This document shows positions 5,915 to 14,452 of a stretch of DNA of 16,859 bases, piece after piece (the first letter of the stretch is position 1; every line of letters starts with the position of its first letter). Where the stretch lies: NCBI GenBank assembly GCA_900549555.1, contig UROO01000037.1, positions 1 through 16,859 of the forward strand. The letters are read 5' to 3'. The notes beneath the pieces are model-generated. The model made no database searches. It was not told the origin of the DNA and saw nothing but the letters and a program-made list of their open reading frames with translations. Source of the stretch: an uncultured Collinsella sp. GTDB taxonomy: Bacteria > Actinomycetota > Coriobacteriia > Coriobacteriales > Coriobacteriaceae. The position numbers and the translations under genes were made by a program.

Positions 5915-7198
5915 TTAGTAGATGACGGGATCGGGAACGGTGGCATGTTCGACATGCGCGCCAAGCGCCTGCAGCTTTTCGACAAACTGCTCGTAGCCAC
6001 GTTTGATGTGATGGATGGCCGAGACCTCGGTAACGCCATCGGCGATAAGACCGGCAACCACAAGCGCCGCGCCGCCACGCAGGTCGGGTGAGGTGACCTG
6101 TGCGCCAGAGAAGCCCTTGACGCCGTGAATCATGGCGTGATGGCTCTCGATACGAATATCGGCACCCATACGCACGAGCTCGGAGGCGAACATGAAGCGG
6201 TTCTCGAAGATGTTCTCGGTAATTACGGAGCTTCCGTCGGCAAGGGCCGAAAGCACCATGATCTGCGCCTGCATGTCAGTCGGGAAACCCGGGAACGGAA
6301 GCGTCTGGATATCGACCGGCCTGATGCGCTCGACGCGATTGACGTGGACGCCGTTCTCGATACGCTCGCACTCGATGCCCATAAGTTCCATCTTTTTGAG
6401 CACCATTCCCAGGTGGATGGGGCAGAAGCCCGTAACATCGACGCCGCGCTCATCGGCCATGAGGGCGCCGGCGACGATAAAGGTGCCGGCCTCGATGCGG
6501 TCACCCACCACGCAATGGGTAACGGGATGCAGCTCCTCCACGCCCTCGATGGTCACGACGGGCGTGCCTGCGCCGACGATCTTGGCACCCATCTCGTTGA
6601 GCATGTTGGCAAGGTCGACGATCTCGGGCTCGCGGGCAGCGTTGTCGATAACCGTGGTGCCCTGTGCGCGCACGGCAGCCATGATGAGGTTCTCGGTGGC
6701 GCCCACGCTCGCGAATTCGAGCGTGACGGTGGTGCCGCGCAGACCCTGGGGAGCACTGGCGTTGATGTAGCCGTGGGCGGTGTCGAACTCGACGCCCAGA
6801 GCCTCGAGACCCAAGATATGCATATCGATCTTGCGAGCACCCAGGTTGCAGCCGCCCGGCATGGCGATCTTGGCGCGATGGAAACGACCCAGCAGGGGGC
6901 CCATCACAGCCGTGGAGGCGCGCATCTTGGCGACAAGCTCGTAGGGCGCCTCCCAAGAATCGACCTGGGAGGTATCGATCTCGAGCGTGTGCTCGTCGAG
7001 AACATCGATCGTAGCGCCCATGCCCTTGAGCACCTTGCCCATCACGTGGACATCGGAAATATCGGGCACGTTCCGCAGCGTCGTCTTGCCCGGCGCCAGA
7101 AGCGTTGCCGCCATAAGTTTGAGCGCGGAGTTCTTAGCACCCGAAACAGGCACGGAACCTCCGATGGCGTGGCCACCCTCAACGCGGATAATATCCAA
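5915..7198 (-). CDS. murA: UDP-N-acetylglucosamine 1-carboxyvinyltransferase MurA
   Basis: Cytosolic enzyme that adds enolpyruvate from phosphoenolpyruvate to UDP-GlcNAc, the first committed step of peptidoglycan synthesis. At 427 aa it is full length. Key residues are visible: Lys22 in SGAKNSALK, the catalytic Cys117 in MPGGCNLGAR, Arg122 and Asp125, Asp308 in FPGFPTDMQAQ and Arg400 in HHIKRGYEQF. Cys rather than Asp at 117 predicts the fosfomycin-sensitive class. The usual GxRPVD segment reads GARKID here, so Pro is replaced by Lys. The start is TTG at 7198: AAAGGG (7210-7205) lies 6 bases upstream and the protein begins DIIRVEGG as expected. It follows the atp operon terminator with one base between T-run and SD, and is probably co-transcribed with the LCP gene. 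The product could be called MurA1 or MurA2 if a paralogue exists elsewhere. Confidence 0.96.
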   Translation of the reverse strand: MDIIRVEGGHAIGGSVPVSGAKNSALKLMAATLLAPGKTTLRNVPDISDVHVMGKVLKGMGATIDVLDEHTLEIDTSQVDSWEAPYELVAKMRASTAVMGPLLGRFHRAKIAMPGGCNLGARKIDMHILGLEALGVEFDTAHGYINASAPQGLRGTTVTLEFASVGATENLIMAAVRAQGTTVIDNAAREPEIVDLANMLNEMGAKIVGAGTPVVTIEGVEELHPVTHCVVGDRIEAGTFIVAGALMADERGVDVTGFCPIHLGMVLKKMELMGIECERIENGVHVNRVERIRPVDIQTLPFPGFPTDMQAQIMVLSALADGSSVITENIFENRFMFASELVRMGADIRIESHHAMIHGVKGFSGAQVTSPDLRGGAALVVAGLIADGVTEVSAIHHIKRGYEQFVEKLQALGAHVEHATVPDPVIY

Positions 7199-7211
7199 GG
7201 TCTACCCTTTC

Positions 7212-7250
7212 AAAAAGCATGCCCGGGGTGGCTGGGCCATCCCGGGCATG
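7212..7250 (-). terminator. atp operon terminator, abutting the murA ribosome binding site
   Basis: CATGCCCGGG at 7218-7227 pairs perfectly with 7241-7250, and the pairing continues inward (7228-7232 with 7236-7240, one G-T) to a 3-base loop, giving about 15 pairs. On the minus strand it is followed by C then TTTTT (7216-7212). One base later the murA SD (7210-7205) begins, so this element is both the end of the atp operon and the leader of murA. Confidence 0.85.
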
Positions 7251-7266
7251 ATGTGTTCGCAAATGG

Positions 7267-7286
7267 TCGAACGCTAAAGCGTTTGA
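7267..7286 (-). repeat. Small hairpin directly after the atpC stop
   Basis: TCGAACGC (7267-7274) and GCGTTTGA (7279-7286) pair over 8 bases with one G-T, around a TAAA loop, touching the atpC stop codon at 7287. It has no T-run; it may form a compound termination region with the larger hairpin 16 bases further on. Confidence 0.5.
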
Positions 7287-7679
7287 CTATTGGGCAAGCT
7301 TGAGCTTACACCATGCGATTTCATTATAGAGGTAGGCGCGGCGTGCATCATCCTCCGACAAATTACCCAGCTTCTCTTCAAAACCTTGAATATCAGCTTT
7401 AACCTTGTCGGCATCGACGGTCGCCAAATCGCAAGCGCGCTCGGCGAGGACGGTCACGACATCGTCCGCGACCTGGGCGTAGCCGCCGACCACGGCAAAC
7501 GTGTGGTCGACAGTGCCCATGGCCTTATCGGAAACGCGAACGTAACCGCGGTCGATCGTGCAGATTTCGCTGGAGTGAGCAGGTAAAACGCCAAACTCGC
7601 CATCCGTAGACGGAATCGACACAAACGCAGCGTCACCCTCATAGGCGAGGCTCACGGGGCACACGATGCGGATACGCAT
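7287..7679 (-). CDS. atpC: F1Fo ATP synthase subunit epsilon
   Basis: Small F1 central-stalk subunit that couples gamma rotation to the c-ring and can inhibit ATP hydrolysis. At 130 aa it has the usual two parts: an N-terminal beta-sandwich with the signature GEFGVLPAHS (27-36) and GGYAQVADDVVTVLAE (65-80), and a C-terminal helical hairpin (about 88-130). It is last in the operon, starting at an ATG 3 bases after the atpD stop, with AGGAG from the atpD 3' end 8 bases upstream, which suggests translational coupling. The C-terminal helices are complete, so the inhibitory conformations known from other bacterial epsilon subunits are possible. Confidence 0.95.
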   Translation of the reverse strand: MRIRIVCPVSLAYEGDAAFVSIPSTDGEFGVLPAHSSEICTIDRGYVRVSDKAMGTVDHTFAVVGGYAQVADDVVTVLAERACDLATVDADKVKADIQGFEEKLGNLSEDDARRAYLYNEIAWCKLKLAQ

Positions 7680-7682
7680 AAC

Positions 7683-9136
<1,454 letters not shown>

Positions 9137-9137
<1 letters not shown>

Positions 9138-10045
9138 TACTGTTCCTCCAATGCTGAGGCTCCGCCGACGATCTCGTTGATCTCGGTCGTGATCGAAGCC
9201 TGGCGCACGCGACTATACGTGCGGGTAAGGGTCGAGATGATCGCGGTGGCGTTTTCCGTCGCGGAGTGCATGGCCTTGCGGCGCGCACCCTGCTCGGCAG
9301 CCGCCGAATCGATCAGGGCCTGGTAGATGACCGTCAAGATATACGACGGTACAAGCTTGCCGAGAACATGCTCGGGAGAGGGCACGAACTCGAACGTGGA
9401 CGAGATGCGCTTAGGGGCGTCGGTCTCGTTCTTACGCGGACCGTGGGCCATAGCGATCATCTCGGGATCGAGCGGCAGCAAGTGCTCGACGCGAAGCTCC
9501 TGATCCACGCGGTTCTTGGCGTGGTGGTAGACAAGCTCGACGCGGTCAAGCTCGCCGGCACGATACGCATCGCAGATATGAGAGGAAATCATGCGAGCCT
9601 GATTGAAATCGGGCTCGGAGGAATTGCCCTCAAAGTGCATGACGACGTTTGCGCGGTCGCGGAAATACGTGGCCGGCTTGCGTCCACACGCAATGATCTC
9701 GCACTCGATGCCATCGTTCGCCCAAGAAGCGGCGAGCTTTTCGGCCGTGCGCTCCACCGTCGTATTGAAACCGCCGGCAAGGCCGCGGTCCGAGGCAATA
9801 ACGACAATCAGGCCATGCTTGACGCTCTCATGCTTCTGCAGCATGGGATCGGTGCCCGAACAGGAGGCGTCGCCGGCGACCGTCAACATGACGTCGGTCA
9901 GCGCCTCCTTATAGGGCTCGGCCTGCTTGGAGCGATCGAGGGCACGACGGATCTTGGCCGTAGAGACCATCTCCATCGTGCGCGTGATCTGCTTGGTCGT
10001 GGTAACCGAGGAGATTCGCTTCTTAATGTCGCGAAGGTTGGCCAT
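9137..10045 (-). CDS. atpG: F1Fo ATP synthase subunit gamma
   Basis: Rotor shaft of F1. At 302 aa it is slightly longer than the usual 285-295. The N-terminal coiled-coil helix begins ANLRDIKKRISSVTTTKQIT, the Rossmann-like middle has SDRGLAGGFN (85-94), and the C-terminal helix carries the conserved EQGARRKAMHSATENA (251-266) and RQASITTEINEIVGGA (281-296). It starts at an ATG 5 bases after the atpA stop; the nearest SD-like AGGAG is about 10-12 bases upstream, a longer gap than for its neighbours. Nothing suggests truncation or frameshift. Confidence 0.97.
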
Positions 10046-10050
10046 GGGGC

Positions 10051-11649
10051 TTAGTTCTCCTCTGATCCAGTCGTATCGGCATGGTGCTTGGCCATGAACT
10101 GCTGCTTGAAGTCACCGATAACGCGCAGGAGCTCGGCCTTGGTGTCATCGTCGATCTTCTTAGCGCGAACCTTATCGAGCAGCGAGCCAAAGCCGTTGTC
10201 CAGGTACTCGATAAGCTCAGCGCGGAAAGGCAGCACGTCGGCAATCTCCAGGTCATCCAGGAAGCCCTCGTTGCCTGCAAACAGAACTGCAATCTGCTCG
10301 CCAACCTCGAATGGCTTGTAGCGCGGCTGCTTAAGGAGCTCAGTCATGCGAGCGCCGTGGGTAAGCTGCTTTTGCGTGGCCTCGTCGAGGTCGGAGCCGA
10401 ACTGCGTAAAGCCGGCGAGCTCCTGATAGGAAGCGAGGTCCAGACGAAGGTTGCCGGCAACCTGCTTCATGGCCTTGGTCTGTGCATCGCCACCGACGCG
10501 GGACACGGAGATGCCCACGTCGACTGCCGGGCGCTGGCCCTGGAAGAAGAGCTCGGACTGCAGGTAGATCTGACCATCGGTAATGGAAATGACGTTGGTC
10601 GGAATGTAGGCCGAGACGTCGCCGTCCTGGGTCTCGATGATCGGCAGGGCCGTCATGGAGCCGTAGCCGTTCTTCTTGGACATCTTGACGGCACGCTCGA
10701 GCAGACGAGAGTGCAGGTAGAAGATGTCGCCAGGATAGGCCTCGCGTCCGGGCGGACGATGCAGCGTCAGCGACATCTGACGGTAGGCCACGGCCTGCTT
10801 GGACAGATCGTCGTAGATGACGAGCACGTGACCGCCGGGGTTGGTCTCGCTGGCGGGCTTACCGTCCTCACCGTTGTACATAAAGAACTCGCCGATAGCG
10901 GCACCGGCCATAGGCGCGATGTACTGCATAGGGGCGGAATCGGCGGCGGTTGCCGAAACGATGATGGTGTAGTCGAGCGCACCGTGCTGGGCGAGGGTTT
11001 CACGGATGTTGGCAACCGTGGAGGCCTTCTGGCCGATGGCGACATAGATGCAGACCATGCCCTTGCCACGCTGGTTGAGGATAGCGTCGATGGCGATAGC
11101 GGTCTTACCGGTCTTACGGTCGCCGATGATAAGCTCGCGCTGGCCGCGGCCGATAGGCACCATGGAGTCGATAGCCAACAGGCCAGTCTGAACCGGCTCG
11201 CAGACCGGGGTACGGTCGATAACGCCGGGGGCCTTGAACTCGATAGGACGACGGTGCGTGGCGACAATGTCACCCAAACCGTCGATGGGCTGGCCGAGCG
11301 GATTGACGACGCGGCCGAGCATGGCACGGCTCACGGGGATATCCATAATGCGGCCAGTGGTGCGGCACTCGTCGCCTTCCTTAATGGAGTCGACGGCACC
11401 AAACAGAACGGCGCCGACCTCGTCACGGTCAAGGTTCTGGGCAAGGCCGAAGACGGTCTCACCGGTATCGGAGCTCTTGAACTCCAGAAGCTCGCCTGCC
11501 ATGGCGCTCTTGAGGCCAGTGACGCGCGCGATGCCGTCGCCTACCTCGTCGACCGTTGAAACCTCATGCGTATCGACCGTCGCGGAGAGGCTCGTGAGCT
11601 GCTCCTGCAGTTTCTTGGCGATATCCTGGGCATTGAGGGTTTCGGACAT
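10051..11649 (-). CDS. atpA: F1Fo ATP synthase subunit alpha
   Basis: Non-catalytic nucleotide-binding F1 subunit. At 532 aa it is longer than the common 500-515. It has the P-loop GDRKTGKT (176-183), the strand HVLVIYDDLSKQAVAYRQ (274-291), PPGREAYPGD (299-308) and the arginine finger in SVSRVGGDAQ (Arg384). Residues 261-273 (EDGKPASETNPGG) form an insertion of about 12 residues between the usual FMYNG and HVLVIYDD, where E. coli, Bacillus and mycobacterial alpha subunits, as I recall them, have a short turn. The C-terminus ends in a polar tail. The ATG overlaps the atpH stop by one base (TAATG), with a strong GGAGGTG upstream. Confidence 0.98.
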   Translation of the reverse strand: MSETLNAQDIAKKLQEQLTSLSATVDTHEVSTVDEVGDGIARVTGLKSAMAGELLEFKSSDTGETVFGLAQNLDRDEVGAVLFGAVDSIKEGDECRTTGRIMDIPVSRAMLGRVVNPLGQPIDGLGDIVATHRRPIEFKAPGVIDRTPVCEPVQTGLLAIDSMVPIGRGQRELIIGDRKTGKTAIAIDAILNQRGKGMVCIYVAIGQKASTVANIRETLAQHGALDYTIIVSATAADSAPMQYIAPMAGAAIGEFFMYNGEDGKPASETNPGGHVLVIYDDLSKQAVAYRQMSLTLHRPPGREAYPGDIFYLHSRLLERAVKMSKKNGYGSMTALPIIETQDGDVSAYIPTNVISITDGQIYLQSELFFQGQRPAVDVGISVSRVGGDAQTKAMKQVAGNLRLDLASYQELAGFTQFGSDLDEATQKQLTHGARMTELLKQPRYKPFEVGEQIAVLFAGNEGFLDDLEIADVLPFRAELIEYLDNGFGSLLDKVRAKKIDDDTKAELLRVIGDFKQQFMAKHHADTTGSEEN

Positions 11650-12125
11650 TAGGCTTCACCTCCGTACGAATTAGCAGAGTTTGCGAGGGTCTCCTGTGCG
11701 ATGCGCAGCTGCGTCTTGACGGAAATGTCACGACGCTCGCCGCGGGCCTCGAGCACCAGGCCGCCCACGATAGACGGGTCGACCTGCTCGATAAGGAATA
11801 CCTTGCGGCCGAAGTCCTGCTCGCATTTCTTAGTGATGGTTTGACGCAGCTCGTCGTCGAGCGGGATCGCCGTGGTGACGGTCACGCCCACTACATCCTC
11901 GTCTTCCTCGGCAACATACTTAAAGGCAGCTGCCACCTTGGGAAGAAGGTCGAGCTGGTCGCGCTTGGACATGGTGTCGAGCACGGCAATGATCTCGGGG
12001 CTGGCGGAAGCCAGGCGCTCGATCATCTCGAGGTCCTCGAACACATGGTTCTCGGCCTTGGCGGCTTCCATGAGGGAGCGCGCGTAGGTCTCGAGCACCT
12101 TGTCCTGATAGCGGCTAGTCGGCAT
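11649..12125 (-). CDS. atpH: F1Fo ATP synthase subunit delta
   Basis: Peripheral-stalk subunit joining the top of F1 to subunit b (the OSCP counterpart). At 158 aa it is rather short against the usual 175-180. The N-terminal helical domain begins SRYQDKVLETYARSLMEAA, and the C-terminal domain holds the family's most recognisable part, the segment DPSIVGGLVLEARGERRDISVKTQLR (115-140). Its ATG lies inside the end of atpF (11-base overlap) with AGGT 7 bases upstream. Delta is the least conserved subunit, so moderate divergence is expected. Confidence 0.93.
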   Translation of the reverse strand: MPTSRYQDKVLETYARSLMEAAKAENHVFEDLEMIERLASASPEIIAVLDTMSKRDQLDLLPKVAAAFKYVAEEDEDVVGVTVTTAIPLDDELRQTITKKCEQDFGRKVFLIEQVDPSIVGGLVLEARGERRDISVKTQLRIAQETLANSANSYGGEA

Positions 12126-12717
12126 TCAGGCTACCTGCTTCCTGGATGTAGCGCTCGATGAGCTTCTTCTGCCCGGCCTCGTCCTCGAGTGCCTCGCCCA
12201 CGATCTTGGTGGCGACGGCAACGGACAGATCGGCGATGGAGCTCGCGGCACCGGCGTAGATGGACTTGCGCTCGTCCTCGACGGTCGTATGGGCCTTGGC
12301 GATGATCTCCTCGGCCTCCTTGTGAGCAGCCTCGATGATACGGGCGCGCTCGGACTCGGCGTCCTTACGGGCCTCGAGAACGATGTCGGCAGCCTGACGA
12401 CGGGCGTCGGTGACGATCGAGTCGGACTCAGCGCGCTTGGCGATAGCCTCCTGCTTGGTCTTCTCGGCCTCATCGAGGCTCTCCTCGATCTTCTTGCCGC
12501 GCTCTTCCATGGTTTTCATGATGCCCGGCAGGGCGACCTTGGCCAGCACGATCCAGATGATCAGGAAGGCGATAAGCGCCGGGATGAACTCCGCCATCTT
12601 AGGGATGAGGATGTCCGCACCGGCAGCGCCGTCCTCGGCGAACGCGGAAACCGGCATGAGCAGCGCGGCCGCGGACGCGGAGAGTGCGATCGCGCTCTTC
12701 TGGGATGAAAGATTCAT
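12115..12717 (-). CDS. atpF: F1Fo ATP synthase subunit b with N-terminal signal-like segment
   Basis: Peripheral-stalk subunit: one membrane helix and a long cytoplasmic coiled coil that dimerises and binds delta. The 200-aa protein exceeds the usual 155-170 because of its N-terminus: after one Lys, a hydrophobic run (9-22) leads to AFA-ED (25-29), which looks like a signal peptidase I site and leaves the canonical b subunit beginning near residue 28. The membrane helix is about 44-63 (FIPALIAFLIIWIVLAKVAL), followed by a Lys/Glu/Ala-rich coiled coil to about 175. I kept the ATG at 12717 because GGAG lies 8 bases upstream, just after the atpE stop. Cleavage is prediction only; an uncleaved second membrane segment is the alternative. 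Confidence 0.95.
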   Translation of the reverse strand: MNLSSQKSAIALSASAAALLMPVSAFAEDGAAGADILIPKMAEFIPALIAFLIIWIVLAKVALPGIMKTMEERGKKIEESLDEAEKTKQEAIAKRAESDSIVTDARRQAADIVLEARKDAESERARIIEAAHKEAEEIIAKAHTTVEDERKSIYAGAASSIADLSVAVATKIVGEALEDEAGQKKLIERYIQEAGSLNAD

Positions 12718-12732
12718 ACTTGACGCTCCGTG

Positions 12733-12927
12733 CTATTTAACGATCAGCGCGACAACGAAGCCGATCAGAGCCAGAGCCTCGCCGAAGGCGGAGCCCATGA
12801 TGAAGACGGTGAACACGCGGCCCTGGACCTCAGGCTGACGGGCCATAGCACCCGTAGCACCCAGAGCAGACAGGCCGATAGCAAGACCAGCGCCGATAAC
12901 ACCGAGACCGTAACCGATAACTCCCAC
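12733..12927 (-). CDS. atpE: F1Fo ATP synthase subunit c (proteolipid)
   Basis: Ring-forming proteolipid that carries protons through Fo. The 64-aa hairpin has helix 1 (about 3-28), the polar loop ARQPE (29-33) and helix 2 with the ion-binding carboxylate Glu50 in GSAFGEALALIGF. Arg30 to Glu50 is the same spacing as Arg41 to Asp61 in E. coli, but the N-terminus is about 11 residues shorter. Helix 1 has no Gln, and Ala rather than Ser/Thr follows Glu50, which argues for H+ over Na+ coupling. The start is GTG at 12927, set by AAAGGAGG (12939-12932) four bases upstream, the strongest SD in the window and suitable for a subunit needed in many copies. Confidence 0.93.
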   Translation of the reverse strand: MGVIGYGLGVIGAGLAIGLSALGATGAMARQPEVQGRVFTVFIMGSAFGEALALIGFVVALIVK

Positions 12928-13052
12928 GATTCCTCCTTTGTCGTGCGTGTCTTATTTCACGCAGGATAACCTTATTTATAACTGCCGGGCTCCATGGGTA
13001 CGGGCACCAGCGGTTTAACGAATTGCCTTACCTTTAAGGCGCGAACGGAAGA
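12928..13052 (-). promoter_or_regulatory. 125-nt atpB-atpE spacer with strong atpE ribosome binding site
   Basis: This is the longest gap inside the operon. It holds a short hairpin just past the atpB stop (GCCTTA 13025-13030 with TAAGGC 13035-13040), an AU-rich stretch (12970-12980) and AAAGGAGG (12939-12932). The AU-rich, SD-strong leader fits elevated translation of subunit c. A TATAAA on the minus strand near 12978 lacks a matching -35, so I do not call an internal promoter. Confidence 0.55.
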
Positions 13053-13856
13053 CTACTCCTCCTCCGCGACCTCCTCTGCCTCGGAGACATACACGGCGGT
13101 AAGGACCGTGAAGACGTAAGCCTGGATGGCGCCGACCACAAGCTCGATCGTATAAATCAGGATGAGGATGGCAAGCCAGGCCAGCGAAGGCAGGGCGCCG
13201 ACGGCGTGGGCCGCGGAAACCTGCTGAAGCAGCGGCTGCATGAACATGCTCGCCATGATGGCGAACGAGCCCATGACCACGTGTCCTGCGAACATGTTGC
13301 AGAACAGACGGACGGCGAGCGTGATGAGGCGCAGGAAGGTCGAGAAAAGCTCGACGACCCACACAAGCACGTTCATCGGGAAGCTCACGCCCTGCGGGGC
13401 GAGGCTCTTGATGTAGCCGATCACGCCGTGAGCCTTGCATCCGTAGTAGATGAAATACACGAAGGCGAAGATGGCGAGCGCGGCGGTGGAGCCGATTGCG
13501 CCGGTGCCGGGCTTCATTCCCGGGATCAGGCCGATCATGTTATTGATCAGGATGAACAGGAAAAGCGAGCACAGGAACGGGAAGTGCTTCTTCCAGTTCT
13601 CACCCACGACGCCCTTGCCGATATCGTTCTCGACGTACTCGATGATGTACTCGAAACCGTTGACGAAGAAGCCCTTGGGAACCAGGGTCTGCTTCTTCTT
13701 GAACACGGCCAGGACGATCAGGAGCACGATCGTGGAGACGATCAGCCAAAACGAGTACTGCGTGATGCCGCAGCTCAGATCGCCCACGACAGGGGTGGAG
13801 CTGAACTCGCTGACCAGATGATTAATTTCATCAGGCAGCTTTTCAAAAATTTCCAC
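13053..13856 (-). CDS. atpB: F1Fo ATP synthase subunit a
   Basis: Membrane stator subunit that forms the two proton half-channels beside the c-ring. At 267 aa it has five or six membrane helices (about 34-52, 92-112, 124-140, 163-190, 195-210 and 225-256). The essential Arg is Arg183 in LAVRLFCNMFAGH (Arg210 in E. coli), and the last helix has Gln245 in GAIQAYVFTVLT, matching E. coli Gln252. The C-terminus is acidic (EAEEVAEEE). The start is GTG at 13856: AAAGG lies 6 bases upstream and overlaps the end of the preceding gene, whose stop is only 3 bases away. Confidence 0.95.
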   Translation of the reverse strand: MEIFEKLPDEINHLVSEFSSTPVVGDLSCGITQYSFWLIVSTIVLLIVLAVFKKKQTLVPKGFFVNGFEYIIEYVENDIGKGVVGENWKKHFPFLCSLFLFILINNMIGLIPGMKPGTGAIGSTAALAIFAFVYFIYYGCKAHGVIGYIKSLAPQGVSFPMNVLVWVVELFSTFLRLITLAVRLFCNMFAGHVVMGSFAIMASMFMQPLLQQVSAAHAVGALPSLAWLAILILIYTIELVVGAIQAYVFTVLTAVYVSEAEEVAEEE

Positions 13857-13859
13857 GAC

Positions 13860-14171
13860 TTACCTTTCGACCTCATGAGGATCTCGCAGCGCCTTGGCGA
13901 CGCGAACCGTGCAGGCGGCCATAAAGGCCACAAAGCCGATCGCCTCGCCCAGGAGGAACATGCGAAATGCCTCTCCGAACAACGCAAACACAACCAAGGT
14001 AAAGACGAGCAGGGCGACCGCCGAGACCGCCAGACTCACCATGCCCTTGAGCATGTCCGCATTCTGCTTATCGTCAAGAACCGGCTTGAGCGTAAAAACA
14101 AAGGGAAGAAAGGCGATTGCGCCCGCGATGGCGCCTGCAACGATAGCGAGCAGATCGGCTACCTGAAACAC
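13860..14171 (-). CDS. Small membrane protein in the AtpI position
   Basis: First gene of the atp operon, 103 aa with three evident hydrophobic segments (about 4-26, 43-69 and 72-92), the rest short polar loops and a charged C-terminus (RVAKALRDPHEVER). Position and topology match AtpI/UncI-type proteins, which help assemble the c-ring, but I see no diagnostic motif, so AtpI is inferred from context. I chose the GTG at 14171 because GAGG lies 6 bases upstream. A GTG at 14183 (AAGGAAA adjacent) would add four residues. The ATG at 14246 is rejected because it lies upstream of the predicted transcription start. The stop is 3 bases from atpB. Confidence 0.7.
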   Translation of the reverse strand: MFQVADLLAIVAGAIAGAIAFLPFVFTLKPVLDDKQNADMLKGMVSLAVSAVALLVFTLVVFALFGEAFRMFLLGEAIGFVAFMAACTVRVAKALRDPHEVER

Positions 14172-14232
14172 TGGCGTCCTCACTTTCCTTTTTAACGCTT
14201 CCCAGAACAGTTCCCGCCAAACATTGGTGACT

Positions 14233-14260
14233 ATTGTACGAGCCAATCGCTAAAGTACAA
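14233..14260 (-). promoter_or_regulatory. Sigma-70-type promoter of the atp operon
   Basis: On the minus strand TTGTAC (14260-14255), a 16-base spacer and TACAAT (14238-14233) make a good housekeeping promoter. It predicts a start near 14226 and a leader of about 55 bases. An inverted repeat AACCGA (14259-14264) / TCGGTT (14272-14277) overlaps the upstream edge of the -35 and could be an operator, though that is speculative. Confidence 0.72.
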
Positions 14261-14261
14261 C

Positions 14262-14452
14262 CGAAAAAGCATCGGTTAATACGCACCTGTTCGTTTTCTT
14301 AAGACCTTCTTTATGCCGCAGGTAGGTAATACGTTTTTTCGCGAACCCCTCTGGGCTAAACGTCCGTTAACAGGGGTGAGCGCGGTCGCCTTTTATTTGT
14401 CCGCGCGCACCGTTTCTTCGTATTTTCGACGTTAGCCGGTTTGGCCCAGGGA
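14262..14452. other. Structured non-coding region between upp and the atp promoter
   Basis: No gene is supported. Several inverted repeats overlap: ACCCCT/AGGGGT (14345-14350 with 14372-14377), GTGAGCGCGG/CCGCGCGCAC (14376-14385 with 14401-14410, one mismatch), and a longer-range pairing of CTGGGC plus TAAACGTC (14351-14364) with GACGTTA and GCCCAG (14428-14434 and 14444-14449). None is followed by a T-run on the minus strand. It is probably the upp 3' untranslated region and the upstream flank of the atp promoter. Confidence 0.45.

Noticed and set aside
12733..12927. Possible Na+-coupled c subunit
   Set aside because: The Gln in helix 1 and the Ser/Thr after the helix-2 carboxylate typical of Na+ rings are absent, so proton coupling is the simpler reading.
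12928..13052. Possible riboswitch or internal promoter between atpB and atpE
   Set aside because: There is only one short 6-bp hairpin, no conserved aptamer-like pattern, and no -35 to match the TATAAA. A translation-enhancing leader explains it.
14172..14246. Longer AtpI-position protein starting at ATG 14246
   Set aside because: The start lies upstream of the predicted transcription start of the good promoter at 14233-14260, and GTG codons at 14171/14183 have SD sequences.
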